Below are positions 1 to 8,839 of a DNA stretch of 21,907 bases, in pieces. Position 1 is the first letter of the stretch. Every line of letters starts with the position of its first letter. The stretch comes from UBA4844 sp050943255 (GTDB lineage: Bacteria; Bacillota; Syntrophomonadia; Syntrophomonadales; Syntrophomonadaceae): assembly GCA_050943255.1 (NCBI GenBank), contig JBMNOV010000032.1:1-21907 (forward strand). The letters run 5' to 3'. The translations under genes were made by a program, and so were the position numbers. The notes below the pieces were generated by a model that was not told the origin of the DNA, ran no database searches, and saw nothing but the letters and a program-made list of their open reading frames with translations.

Positions 1-2
1 TA

Positions 3-353
3 ACCCGGTCCAAAATCTCGGGAGAAAGCAATACTTATGCCATTAATAATTGGCAGTCTAGTTTAATAAAGTATAGAGAATTAAAACCGGCTAACGAAAA
101 GCGGTTTGAATCATATTGGTCTTCAGCCCGTGGAGCCGATTTAGCTTTTCGCAAGGAATCATTATCAAGTAAAAGCCGAAACAGCGTTTTTGATAATTTA
201 CAGAATGCTTCCATAAATACAGATGTTAAAATGCAATTAGCCGGACTAAAAAATGCTGAACTTAAGGCTAATGATATTAAAAAGATTACTGATCGTGTCT
301 ATCGGGAAATACAACAGCGGCTGAAGGTTGAACGACAGCGCCGGGGTATATAA
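3..353 (+). CDS. C-terminal fragment of an unrecognised injection-system structural protein
   Basis: An open frame enters from the left edge and ends at the TAA at 351-353, giving the last 116 residues of a larger protein. The fragment is hydrophilic and rich in Lys, Asn, Ser and Arg, with no membrane segment. It ends in a charged, probably helical tail (ITDRVYREIQQRLKVERQRR, then Gly-Ile). Tails of this VYRE...ER-RRG style occur, from memory, in small or tape-measure-like proteins near the tube genes of contractile injection systems. I cannot name the family from this part alone. The stop lies 24 bases before the LysM-protein start, so the two are very likely co-transcribed. The reading is certain as an open frame; the function is inferred from position only. 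Confidence 0.6.
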   Translation, partial: TRSKISGESNTYAINNWQSSLIKYRELKPANEKRFESYWSSARGADLAFRKESLSSKSRNSVFDNLQNASINTDVKMQLAGLKNAELKANDIKKITDRVYREIQQRLKVERQRRGI

Positions 354-377
354 ACCAGGTATAGGGGGAATAAAATA

Positions 378-998
378 ATGCCGCTTAAGAAAGCCGTTAT
401 TGAAATTGAAAGCACTAATGAAAGTATTGAAGTTTTATTTAACCCTAGTGAATATAGCATAGGAAAAGAAAATAAATATGCCTATAATACTATGCCGGGT
501 TTATCGGCACCAGTTGCTCAGTTTATAAGTGGGGAAGCTAGTACACTTTCCATGGAACTTTTTTTTGATACCTTTGAAACTCAGACTGATGTGAGGGAAC
601 ATACTAAACGAATATATGCTTTACTTGACGTTGAAAGTGACACCCATATCCCACCAATATGTAGGTTTATATGGGGTTCAGTGGTATTCAGGGGTTTTAT
701 GGAAAAGATAACCCAGCGTTTTACCATGTTTCTTGATTCAGGGAAACCAGTGAGGGCTATCCTAAATGTGACCATGCGTTCATGGCAAACAGTAAGTGAG
801 CAGTTACAGGAAATCCCTCGTCAGTCTTCCGATCGTACCAAGCAAAGAATACTAAAACAGGGTGAACAATTGTGGATGCTGGCAGCACGTGAATATGAAG
901 ATCCAGGTCGTTGGCGTGAAATAGCTAAAGCTAATGGCATTAACAACCCTAGATTGGTTGAGGCTGGGAGTAAATTAGTTATCCCCCCGCTGGAGTGA
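378..998 (+). CDS. LysM-domain tube/hub adaptor of contractile injection system (Afp7/gp53-like)
   Basis: This 206-aa protein has two parts. Residues 1-140 form a beta-rich domain with the FNPSEYSIGKEN signature and the later FDTFETQ and VVFRGFMEKI segments, which match what I know of the CIS_tube family. Residues about 156-203 form a LysM motif (LKQGEQLWMLAAREYEDPGR onward, then NGI, ending KLVIPP). In Afp and PVC particles the equivalent protein (Afp7) sits between the inner tube and the spike hub, and LysM domains there act as a structural adaptor rather than as proof of wall binding. The ATG follows a GGGGGAATAAA ribosome site. The next gene starts 7 bases after the stop. Placement directly before a gpD-like hub supports the assignment. 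Confidence 0.88.
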   Translation: MPLKKAVIEIESTNESIEVLFNPSEYSIGKENKYAYNTMPGLSAPVAQFISGEASTLSMELFFDTFETQTDVREHTKRIYALLDVESDTHIPPICRFIWGSVVFRGFMEKITQRFTMFLDSGKPVRAILNVTMRSWQTVSEQLQEIPRQSSDRTKQRILKQGEQLWMLAAREYEDPGRWREIAKANGINNPRLVEAGSKLVIPPLE

Positions 999-1005
999 TA
1001 ATAAT

Positions 1006-2070
1006 ATGGAATTTGATTATTTCGCCAAAAAGTATCGTTATTTCACTGCACCCAGTTTTAATATTATGATTGAGGGTACTGATATTACTAGGGAAGATAT
1101 GGTTATTACCAGTGTGAAAGTTGATACCAGCTTGGATAAGGCTGATTCTTTTAGTTTTAGTGTAAGTAATGCCTTTGATCCTGTTAAAAAGGAATTCAAA
1201 TGGTTAGACAACTACCTCACTATAGGTAAAAATATACAAATTGACCTGGGATATGCCGATGTTCTGGAAACCGTTTTCTGGGGTTATATAACATCAGTAC
1301 GCTATGAGCTAACACCTTCAGAACAGACCGATATAGTAGTTTCAGGTTTGGATTATTCATTTAAACTGATGAAAGGTATAAAATCCAGGGTGTTTTCCAA
1401 GGTTAAGGATAGCGATGCGGCCAAACAGGTAATATCAGCTGCCGGGCTTAAGGCTATAGTAGATAATACTTCAGTTGAACATGATTTGATCCAGCAGGTA
1501 GGTATAACTGATTACCGATTTTTGCTGTGGCTGGCAGGCAGAAATGGATATGAGTTTTTTGTTAGTGGTAAGGAAGTATATTTCCGTAAACCTCACCAGG
1601 ATAAAACTCCAATCATTACTTTAACTTGGGGGCAAAATATATTGAGCTTGTATAAAGAAGATGATCTGACTGATCAGTTGGGCGAGGTAAAAGTCCGAAG
1701 TTGGGATCCCAAAACCAAAAAAGCGCTGGTGGGGAAAGCTGAGAGTATTAGTAAGATTGATTCAGGCCAGGATGGTAAAACCATATTGGAAAAAATGTTG
1801 GGCAATGTAGAGGAAAATTATGCATCTGAAGCCAAAACTCAACAACAGGCCGACATTGAGGCTAATGCAATTCAAAACAAAAGTGCTATGAACCTGGTAA
1901 CAGGCGAAGCAACTTGCCAGGGTATTCCCGAAATCATGGCGGGGAAATATGTAGAGTTAGCTGGATTAGGGCCTAAACTTAATAAAGTCTATTACATAAC
2001 ATCGGCTTGTCATAACATAGACGATTCAGGTTACACAACAACTTTAATATTAGGAGGGAACGCTATTTGA
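1006..2070 (+). CDS. Spike hub protein, gpD/gp27-like (N-terminal half of an Afp8/VgrG)
   Basis: The 354-aa protein resembles the phage late-control D (gp27-like) hub fold. An N-terminal beta-domain carries SFNIMIEGTDIT and VKVDTSLDKADSFSFSV. It is followed by IDLGYADVLETVFWGYITSV, the SGLDYSFKLMKGIKSRVF region, and a C-terminal segment (MAGKYVELAGLGPKLNKVYY) typical of the barrel closing onto the next domain. As a trimer it would adapt the sixfold tube to the threefold spike. In Afp8 and VgrG this half is fused to the gp5-like half; here the two are separate genes, as in phage P2. Its stop overlaps the TTG start of the next gene by four bases (TTGA), implying translational coupling. Confidence 0.88.
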   Translation: MEFDYFAKKYRYFTAPSFNIMIEGTDITREDMVITSVKVDTSLDKADSFSFSVSNAFDPVKKEFKWLDNYLTIGKNIQIDLGYADVLETVFWGYITSVRYELTPSEQTDIVVSGLDYSFKLMKGIKSRVFSKVKDSDAAKQVISAAGLKAIVDNTSVEHDLIQQVGITDYRFLLWLAGRNGYEFFVSGKEVYFRKPHQDKTPIITLTWGQNILSLYKEDDLTDQLGEVKVRSWDPKTKKALVGKAESISKIDSGQDGKTILEKMLGNVEENYASEAKTQQQADIEANAIQNKSAMNLVTGEATCQGIPEIMAGKYVELAGLGPKLNKVYYITSACHNIDDSGYTTTLILGGNAI

Positions 2071-2822
2071 ACGTAGTATACTCTCTACAGATTCCTAACG
2101 AAAATCGTAGTAAGAAAATAGACGGTGTAGCAGTGGGAATCGTAACCAACGTTAATGACCCGGAGAAGCTGGGACGGGTAAAAGTCAAGTTTGTTTTACG
2201 GGAAACCGAACAGGAAAGTGATTGGATTCGTGTGGCTAGTTTTGCAGCTGGGCCACAAAGAGGGGCCTACTTTCTACCAGAAGTAAATGACGAGGTTCTG
2301 CTGGCTTTTCATCATGGTAATGTGGAGGAACCTATAATTATTGGGTCATTATGGAACCCCAACGATAAGCCGCCTGAGGATAACCCTTATAATAATGGGA
2401 AAGTCAATATTCGCAAAATAAAATCACGTGGCGGGCATGAAATTATTTTTAATGATGAACAGAACAAAGAAAAACTGGAGATTCATACTCCCAAAGGGAA
2501 AAAGATCCTTTTGGATGATGAGAAAAATAAGATTGAGCTTACAGATGATAACGCTAAAAATACCCTTACTATAGATACCCAAGCTAATAGTATAACCCTG
2601 CAGGCTAATAGCAAAGTAACTATTAAAGCCCAGTCATGCAATATTGAAGTCGACAGCAATGGGGGAATAACACTTAGCGCACCTGGTAAATCATTAAAAA
2701 TAAAAGCTAACCAGATTGATATTGAGGCTACCAGTACAATGAACATAAAAGCCAATGCTACAATGAACTTAAAGGCAGGGGCTATGATGAATATAAACGG
2801 CAGCATGGTAAAGATAAACTAG
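2067..2822 (+). CDS. Spike protein, gpV/gp5-like OB-fold with beta-helical needle (C-terminal half of an Afp8/VgrG)
   Basis: The 251-aa protein has a gp5-type OB fold at residues about 20-98 (VAVGIVTNVNDPEKLGRVKV, then DWIRVASFAAGPQRG, DEVLLAFHHGNVEEPIIIGS) and a linker carrying KSRGGHEIIF. From about residue 137 it has a triple-beta-helix-like needle of short alternating hydrophobic strands, ending in the near-repeats TMNIKANA, TMNLKAGA and MMNINGS. It should form the trimeric membrane-piercing spike on the gpD hub encoded just upstream. The start is TTG at 2067, chosen because GGAGGG at 2053-2058 is ideally spaced and the overlap with the upstream stop is a classic coupling arrangement. No lysozyme domain is present. 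Confidence 0.9.
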   Translation: MNVVYSLQIPNENRSKKIDGVAVGIVTNVNDPEKLGRVKVKFVLRETEQESDWIRVASFAAGPQRGAYFLPEVNDEVLLAFHHGNVEEPIIIGSLWNPNDKPPEDNPYNNGKVNIRKIKSRGGHEIIFNDEQNKEKLEIHTPKGKKILLDDEKNKIELTDDNAKNTLTIDTQANSITLQANSKVTIKAQSCNIEVDSNGGITLSAPGKSLKIKANQIDIEATSTMNIKANATMNLKAGAMMNINGSMVKIN

Positions 2823-2840
2823 TTAAATTAATAATGTTCC

Positions 2841-2858
2841 GCGCCCCCTTGGGGGTGC
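2841..2858 (+). terminator. G+C-rich hairpin between spike and wedge genes (weak terminator or mRNA-processing stem)
   Basis: GCGCCCCC at 2841-2848 faces GGGGGTGC at 2851-2858, giving a strong stem with one G-T pair in an otherwise AT-rich 106-base gap. No immediate U-run follows; the nearest T-rich stretch is around 2876-2881. An intrinsic terminator is therefore not well supported. Attenuation or stabilisation of the upstream transcript, adjusting spike against wedge stoichiometry, is an alternative. Confidence 0.35.
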
Positions 2859-2928
2859 AATTACAATAGTCATTAATTTTTCAATTATATTATCAATAGA
2901 GGTTCGTCAGTAAAAAGGGAGGTTCCCG

Positions 2929-3327
2929 ATGAGCAGTTTTTTGGGCAGAGGTTGGAAATTCCCGGTTCAAGTTGACCTGGTAACCGGAAGAATAATGATG
3001 TCGGAAGGTGAAGATGATATCGCTGAGGCTATCCGAATTATTATTAAAACGTATAAGGGTGAAAGGGTTATGCGGCCTAGCTTTGGCAGCCGCCTAAATG
3101 ATTTTGTTTTTGGCTTAACTGATCCCACTACACTGGGAGTGCTGGAATCTGATCTAAAAAGTGCCATAACGGGCTGGGAACCTAGGGTAGGTAAAGTTGA
3201 AGTACAGGTACAAAGTGACAAATCGAATCTCGAGCAATTATGGATAAATATAAGTTATACAGTCAGGTCAACTAATAATCTTTATAACTTGGTTTACCCC
3301 TTTTATATTAATGAAGGAACTAGTTAA
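2929..3327 (+). CDS. Baseplate wedge protein, gp25/GPW-like (CIS9/TssE family)
   Basis: The 132-aa length is typical for gp25-like proteins. After a short N-terminal extension (FLGRGWKFP), the family features appear in order: SEGEDDIAEAIRIII, the GERVMRPSFGSRL block at about residues 44-56, FVFG, and the invariant Glu-Pro-Arg triad at residues 84-86 (WEPRVGKVEV). In T4, T6SS and Afp that triad contacts the sheath and nucleates its polymerisation. The ATG follows AAGGGAGG at 2915-2922 with good spacing. The gene starts the second stretch of the baseplate block, after a hairpin-containing gap, and is followed 60 bases later by the first baseplate-J-like gene at its preferred start. Confidence 0.92.
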   Translation: MSSFLGRGWKFPVQVDLVTGRIMMSEGEDDIAEAIRIIIKTYKGERVMRPSFGSRLNDFVFGLTDPTTLGVLESDLKSAITGWEPRVGKVEVQVQSDKSNLEQLWINISYTVRSTNNLYNLVYPFYINEGTS

Positions 3328-3387
3328 GTCTAGTATAGTTCTATCAACATGTTTTCTGCGGGGATTTTGCCGATACGGAGGGAGAAT

Positions 3388-6300
3388 ATGCTACCACCCT
3401 TGGATCCACGGGATACTAGAGAATTAACCGAGCAATTAAAAGCAATGCTGCCTTTTTATACCCCGGAATGGAGATTTTCCCCGGAAGATCCGGATGCTGG
3501 TACAGCTTTGTTTTTGATTTTTACACGTATGTTTGCCGGTACAATCAAGAGGTTTAACCAGGTTCCGCAAAGAAACCTGGCAGCATTTTTAAATATGATG
3601 AATATCAGCCTTTTGCCGGCGTGTTCAGCTTTCGCCTATTTAACATTTAGTTTAAGTTCGATTGATGGTGAATCAGTTTTAATACCGAAAGGTACACAGG
3701 CAGTAGCAAATTCATCAGAAGGAGAAGAAGTAGTTTTTGAGACTACCAATAACCTTCTGGTTACTTCTGCAACCCCAGTCGCAATCTATACTAGCAGTGG
3801 AAAACATGACCGGATAGCCGAAATACCGGCTGAAGCTCTAGTTAATAATCCTAACTACCCTAATCAGGAGGTTGCCTTGCTGGATTGCTTTGCCGGTGAC
3901 AATTTACAGGAACATTGCTTTTTCCTGGGGGAACCTGATCTTCTCAATATCAAGAGTAAGGCTCTTCTGGAAGTGGAAATAAAAAATAACCGTCGGCAGT
4001 ATAAAGAGAAGATTGATTGCGAGTTGCTGGCAAACCCCTCAAACACTGAATGGTTATATCAAATCGGCGATAATTGGCAGGCTTTTAGCGGAGTTTCAGT
4101 AAGCTCTAATCGTATCATTTTAAAAAAGGAACAATCTGGTCAGATAGATTATAGTGAAATAAATGGAGTTAAAAACCGCTGGCTTTGCTGCCGGGTGAAA
4201 CCAGGGAGGATTAAGGTCTTAAGAGATGTCGAATTTGATGAGATTAGGATGAGGGCTGCCAGTCTTGTTGAAGATGCAGAAACAGGGCTTGTACCTGATG
4301 CTTTGTTCTATAATGATATTCCTTTAGATCCGGTAGATTGTTATCCTTTTGGTGAATTTTTCAGTCTTTACGATACATTTTACCTAGCCAGCCAAGAGGT
4401 ATTTTCCAAAAAAAGGGCTATGATTACGATATCCTTTAAGCTTAAACATGAACCACATATAATGAGTAATGATAATACCCATGAAATTGAATGGAAAATG
4501 ATAATGAAAAAGTCAGATTTAGAAGAACCCGAACGACCTAATCTTCTTATCTTAAGAGTGGTGTGGGAATACTGGAGCGGTAGTGGCTGGGCAAAATTAT
4601 TTAATGGCTCTCAGTACGAAGATGTATTTCTTCATGTAGCAGAGCGGCCAATAACTATCAAATTTCAATGTCCGGATGATATGAAGACATACATAATTAA
4701 CGATCAGATGAATTACTGGATTAGAGCAAGGGTACTTAGTATTCAGAATATGTATGCTCCTAACGGAGTTTATCATACGCCCAAACTTACCGGTTTTAAA
4801 ATAAGTTATGAATATAGTAATGATAGTCTGGAGCCTGATTCTTGCCTTAGTCTAAACAACCTGGAATATTATGACTATAGTAAGGAGCTTACCGGGAAAG
4901 ATGTTATAGCCCATCCGCTAGTTGATTTAAGTTTAAGCTATCCCGCAACCTATTTAGGATTTGAGCAACCTCCTACCAGGGGACCGATAAGCTTGTTTCT
5001 ATCTCTGCGTGAGCAAAGATATGATCCTAACGATGCCCCGGGGCTGAAGTGGGAGTATACCAGACAAAATCAGGGTGAGAGCGAGTGGTCTAGGTTGGAT
5101 GTGTTCGATCAGACCAATAACCTTAGTAGTAGTGGATTGCTTGTATTTGGCGGACCTTCTGATTTTACCCGAAAGTTGGTGTTTGGGAAAAAGCTCTATT
5201 GGGTTAGAGTAGTTAATTATGATAGTAAGTTTGATCGCAGCAATAATCGTCTTCCTCCACCAGTAGCTAAAGGTTTATTTATGAATACTACCAAGGTAAT
5301 TCAACAAGAAAGTGCTTATAGTGAGACACTGAATAACGCCAGCGGAGAAGCTAATTTTAGCTACAGTCTACCTCGTATTCCGGTTGTTCGGGAGGAAGTA
5401 TGGGTGGAGGAATCGGCTCTGCTTAGTGAAAGTGAAAAAGAAGAATTACTGCATAATAAAGAATTTGACCTGCGTGATGAACGCGATCAATGGGGGAATA
5501 CAACAAAACTATGGATTAAATGGAAAAGGGTTGAAGACCTTGGCCTATCCGAGTCAGGGGACCGTCATTATACTATCGATACCTCTACCGGAGAAGTGCG
5601 TTTTGGGGATAATCAACATGGGAAAATTCCACCTCGATCTGATATTAAAAATATTGAAATAAAGTATTGGATAGGTGGTGGTAGTAAAGGAAACGTCGGC
5701 CCTCGCGAGATTAACCGCCTGCGTAACCCATTACCTTTTATTGACAAGGTTTTTAATCCCGAAGCGGCCTGTGGCGGGTGTGATAAGGAAAGCTTTAAAG
5801 AAGCACTGAGTAGAGGACCGTATTCTCTGAAGCACCATGGAAGGGCGGTTACTATTGAAGATTTCGAAACTATGGCCCGTGAGGTTTCGAGAAATGTTGC
5901 CCGGGTGAAATGTTTGTCAAATACTAACGGGCGTGGTGAAAAAGAAAGCGGTTGTATAACTTTGGTTATATTACCTCGCGGCGGGAGAAAGGCGTCATTA
6001 ACTTTTCCGGCTCTCAAGCAAGATGTGGAAAGGTATATCTACCAAAGGACAAGTGGCAATCTTTTATTTCCAGGTAAGCTGGAGGTTATAGAACCATTGT
6101 ATCTTGAGATAGGGATTACTGCCTTACTAGTAATTGATAGTATAGATGATATGGTTGTTGTTGAAACCGAGGCCCGTAAAAAAATTAAACAGTTTTTGCA
6201 GCCAGAATTATATGATAACTATAACAACCAGGGATGGGATATCGGGGAATACCCCCATATTTCTATACTATATACTTTATTAAAAACTATCAACGGGGTT

Positions 6301-6444
6301 AACTATGTAGAGAATGTATCAATGACTGTTCATAAGCTGGTTAATGAAGAGAGAATTGAGATAGATCCTAACCTAATTAGTACCTTAGCACATGGTTTTA
6401 TAATAAATGGCAGGCACCAGGTTAAGGTAAAAGCCCAGAACTAA
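3388..6444 (+). CDS. Large baseplate wedge protein, baseplate-J/gp6-like (CIS11/Afp11-like)
   Basis: This protein is 1018 aa from the ATG at 3388. I prefer that start to the in-frame ATG at 3349 because GGAGGGAG at 3377-3384 lies just ahead of it, the earlier ATG has no ribosome site, and the product then begins with MLPPLDPRD like its paralogue. The N-terminus (FYTPEWRFSPEDPDAGTALF) is typical of wedge proteins of this class. A long beta-rich middle follows. The C-terminal J-like domain starts near residue 710 with GDRHYTIDTSTGEVRFG (724 onward), then GGGSKGNVG and EINRLRNPLPF, and ends with HISILYTLLKTINGVNYVEN. With the next gene product it should form the heterodimer that makes the baseplate ring. 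The middle region is long, so part of it may be decoration. Confidence 0.9.
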   Translation: MLPPLDPRDTRELTEQLKAMLPFYTPEWRFSPEDPDAGTALFLIFTRMFAGTIKRFNQVPQRNLAAFLNMMNISLLPACSAFAYLTFSLSSIDGESVLIPKGTQAVANSSEGEEVVFETTNNLLVTSATPVAIYTSSGKHDRIAEIPAEALVNNPNYPNQEVALLDCFAGDNLQEHCFFLGEPDLLNIKSKALLEVEIKNNRRQYKEKIDCELLANPSNTEWLYQIGDNWQAFSGVSVSSNRIILKKEQSGQIDYSEINGVKNRWLCCRVKPGRIKVLRDVEFDEIRMRAASLVEDAETGLVPDALFYNDIPLDPVDCYPFGEFFSLYDTFYLASQEVFSKKRAMITISFKLKHEPHIMSNDNTHEIEWKMIMKKSDLEEPERPNLLILRVVWEYWSGSGWAKLFNGSQYEDVFLHVAERPITIKFQCPDDMKTYIINDQMNYWIRARVLSIQNMYAPNGVYHTPKLTGFKISYEYSNDSLEPDSCLSLNNLEYYDYSKELTGKDVIAHPLVDLSLSYPATYLGFEQPPTRGPISLFLSLREQRYDPNDAPGLKWEYTRQNQGESEWSRLDVFDQTNNLSSSGLLVFGGPSDFTRKLVFGKKLYWVRVVNYDSKFDRSNNRLPPPVAKGLFMNTTKVIQQESAYSETLNNASGEANFSYSLPRIPVVREEVWVEESALLSESEKEELLHNKEFDLRDERDQWGNTTKLWIKWKRVEDLGLSESGDRHYTIDTSTGEVRFGDNQHGKIPPRSDIKNIEIKYWIGGGSKGNVGPREINRLRNPLPFIDKVFNPEAACGGCDKESFKEALSRGPYSLKHHGRAVTIEDFETMAREVSRNVARVKCLSNTNGRGEKESGCITLVILPRGGRKASLTFPALKQDVERYIYQRTSGNLLFPGKLEVIEPLYLEIGITALLVIDSIDDMVVVETEARKKIKQFLQPELYDNYNNQGWDIGEYPHISILYTLLKTINGVNYVENVSMTVHKLVNEERIEIDPNLISTLAHGFIINGRHQVKVKAQN

Positions 6445-6466
6445 GTTATCAGGAGGTAGGCTAAAG

Positions 6467-8704
6467 ATGTTGCCTTTACCCGAACTAGATGACCAGAATT
6501 TTCAGATGATAGTAGAAGATGCCAGGAAAATGATACCCCAGTTATTTGCCGGGTGGACTGACGAGAACTATCACGACCCAGGTATTACTTTGATTGAATT
6601 ATTAGCCTGGTTAACGGAGATGCAACAATTTTACCTTAACCAGATTACATATAAAAATAAATTAATGTTTCTTAAGCTTCTGGGGACAAAATTAAAAAAT
6701 GCAATCCCTGCCAGAACAGATGTTACCTTTAGTAATGTAGAAAAAATGCTTATTCTTCCTGCGGCTAGTAAGCTCGCGGCTGGTGATCAATTATTTGAAA
6801 CGGTTGAACCCTTATTTCTTGTTCCGGCTCAGATTGAAAAAATATTGGTTTGTTCTGGTGAAGATTACCGGGATTTTACATCCTTTAATGAAACGCGTGG
6901 TCTTTCCTACTATGCGTTTGGTCAGGAAGCCAAAAAGGGTAATAAATTGATGATAGGGTTAAGCGAAAAATTACCGTGTAAAATAGAACTATCTCTGTTT
7001 TTGCACCTATTTGAAGATTATACGGTTAAACCTGGCCCACTGAATAATGACAATGAAATGATCCCCCCTGCCCGGGTTTTATGGAAATATTACGGTAAAA
7101 AGGATAATGGGGATAGCGGCTGGATACCTCTGGAAATAGTGCGTGATGAGAGCATTCATTTTACCTGTAGTGGAGCTATTAAGTTTATTATTCCATATCC
7201 TATGGAAGCAACCAGGTTTAGTCCAGTCTTGGATCGTGACCGTTTTTGGATAGCCTGCTTTTTGCAAGATGATGTATATGAGCTCCCCCATCGATTGGAG
7301 GACATTTGTCTTAATACCGTATCGGTTTTACAACAGTCTACACTAAGTGAAATACATGAGTTTTCCAGCACCGGTACCAAAGAAATGCAGTTTAAGGTTT
7401 CCAGCAGTGTTGCTATATATGGACTTAATCAGGTACAGGTAAGAGATCAAAATGGTGATTGGATTTTTTGGAAGGAAATTAAGGATATTTCTCAAGGTAA
7501 AGCCGGGGAGCCAGTCTTTTGTCTTAAGCTAAGTGAACACCGGGAGATGATAATAAAGTTCGGTAATGGGGAACAGGGAATGATTCCTCCATCGGGTGAA
7601 AATAATATCCGGGTAATTTCATATTTGCCAGAATTTCAAGAACAACGCTGGTTAGGTCAGAGCAATGGCTTACCTGAACAGTCATTTAAATTACCAGTCA
7701 GTCCTCTATTGGGTGCTGGTCTAAAGTTACAAATAGGGAAGAAATCAAATGTTACTGGGGAAGTGGTGTGGCAAGATTGGCAGCTAGTTGAAGACTTTGC
7801 TGCCTCAGGTTCAGCTGACCGCCATTATGTTCTTGATGAAGAACAAGGGGTAATACGATTTGGCAATCATGAAAATGCAATTATCCCCGAGAAAGGCGAT
7901 GAACCCAATATTTTACTTATTAGTTACAAGACTGGCGGTGGTATAAGGGGTAATGTAAAAGAATACGAAATAAATCGTTTACTGGAAGTTGATCCCGAGT
8001 TTAACTATTTACATGTTGTTAACCACCGACCAGCTTATAATGGTAGTAACAAGGAAACAATTACTGATGCTTTCAGAAGGCTATTAACAGAACGCCATAG
8101 GCCATTTCGGGCAGTGACTTCCTCTGATTTTGAGGCCTTGGCTTTACTTACGCCTGGATTAAGGGTTGCCCGGGTAAAAGCAGTACCACTTTATAAGCCG
8201 GGGTTGAGAAATTATCCTCATAAGACAGCGCCGGCCCAGGTTACTATAGCAGTTGTTCCTTATAGTGAAAGCCTTACCCCGGTTCCAAGTGCAGGTTTTA
8301 AAGAGACGGTACGCCGGTATCTTAATCGTCATCGGCTGCTTACCACTGAAATACATGTAGTTGCCCCCGAATACATAAAGATTAGTATATATGCGACCGT
8401 TGTCGTAGTGTCAGGAGCAATTCGGGGGAATGAAAAGATTATCCAGGCAATCGATTATTTTTTACAGCCGGTTGATCGTGATGATTTAAGTAGGGGTTGG
8501 CCTTTTGGGCGCACCGTATACCGAGGCGATATCTACGAAGTCATCAACCGTATTCCAGGGGTGGAATATGTAAAGGATTTATGGATTAGTGCTGAAGGTA
8601 ATGGAATACGCCAGGAGCGTAGCGGTGATATTCAAATACCGCCATGTGGTTTAGTTTATCCTGGTACCCATGAAATAGATATAATCAATCACAAAGATTT
8701 GTAA
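6467..8704 (+). CDS. Second baseplate wedge protein, baseplate-J/gp6-like (CIS12/Afp12-like)
   Basis: The 745-aa protein starts at an ATG preceded by AGGAGG (6451-6456). Residues 1-60 carry the wedge signature (LFAGWTDENYHDPGITLIEL, then LAWLTEMQQFYLNQITYKNK). The C-terminal half repeats the J-like domain of the preceding protein: ADRHYVLDEEQGVIRFGN at 450 onward, GGGIRGNV, EINRLL, RPFRAVTSSDFEALA, then GDIYEVINRIPGVEYVKDLW near the end. The two genes are therefore divergent paralogues, matching the Afp11/Afp12 pair. The protein is shorter than its neighbour mainly in the middle beta-region. Only 22 bases separate the two genes, so they are co-translated. A 135-base gap with a small hairpin follows. 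Confidence 0.9.
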   Translation: MLPLPELDDQNFQMIVEDARKMIPQLFAGWTDENYHDPGITLIELLAWLTEMQQFYLNQITYKNKLMFLKLLGTKLKNAIPARTDVTFSNVEKMLILPAASKLAAGDQLFETVEPLFLVPAQIEKILVCSGEDYRDFTSFNETRGLSYYAFGQEAKKGNKLMIGLSEKLPCKIELSLFLHLFEDYTVKPGPLNNDNEMIPPARVLWKYYGKKDNGDSGWIPLEIVRDESIHFTCSGAIKFIIPYPMEATRFSPVLDRDRFWIACFLQDDVYELPHRLEDICLNTVSVLQQSTLSEIHEFSSTGTKEMQFKVSSSVAIYGLNQVQVRDQNGDWIFWKEIKDISQGKAGEPVFCLKLSEHREMIIKFGNGEQGMIPPSGENNIRVISYLPEFQEQRWLGQSNGLPEQSFKLPVSPLLGAGLKLQIGKKSNVTGEVVWQDWQLVEDFAASGSADRHYVLDEEQGVIRFGNHENAIIPEKGDEPNILLISYKTGGGIRGNVKEYEINRLLEVDPEFNYLHVVNHRPAYNGSNKETITDAFRRLLTERHRPFRAVTSSDFEALALLTPGLRVARVKAVPLYKPGLRNYPHKTAPAQVTIAVVPYSESLTPVPSAGFKETVRRYLNRHRLLTTEIHVVAPEYIKISIYATVVVVSGAIRGNEKIIQAIDYFLQPVDRDDLSRGWPFGRTVYRGDIYEVINRIPGVEYVKDLWISAEGNGIRQERSGDIQIPPCGLVYPGTHEIDIINHKDL

Positions 8705-8713
8705 TGATTATAA

Positions 8714-8729
8714 GGCAAGAGAACTTGCC
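8714..8729 (+). terminator. Short hairpin after the second J-like gene
   Basis: GGCAAG at 8714-8719 and CTTGCC at 8724-8729 form a perfect six-pair stem with an AGAA loop, ten bases after the stop of the upstream gene. The following CCTTTCC is only partly T-rich, so termination would be leaky at best. The rest of the 8705-8839 gap is AT-rich, and I see no convincing promoter in it. Confidence 0.3.
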
Positions 8730-8839
8730 CCTTTCCATAATTATTTAATTAAACAGTATTGATTATTAACTTGTTTTAATAAAAATGAGCTTTTAGGAAT
8801 GAGTATTTTGTGGCGATTGAGAGGTAGTGAACAACTACA

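Noticed and set aside
2483..2806. Antisense open frame of 107 codons rich in hydrophobic residues
   Set aside because: It mirrors the alternating-strand needle repeats of the spike gene on the other strand; it has no ribosome site and the sense gene is convincing.
1006..2822. Type VI secretion VgrG locus
   Set aside because: No T6SS membrane-complex genes are present, the hub and spike are split, and the LysM adaptor and tail-I fusion fit the eCIS or phage-like class.
5384..5662. Out-of-frame 92-codon plus-strand frame within the large J-like gene
   Set aside because: It lies inside the conserved J-like domain coding region; composition and motifs support only the main frame.
8705..8839. 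Promoter in the gap before the propeller/tail-I gene
   Set aside because: Several AT-rich near-matches exist (for example TTGATT) but none has acceptable spacing to a -10-like box.
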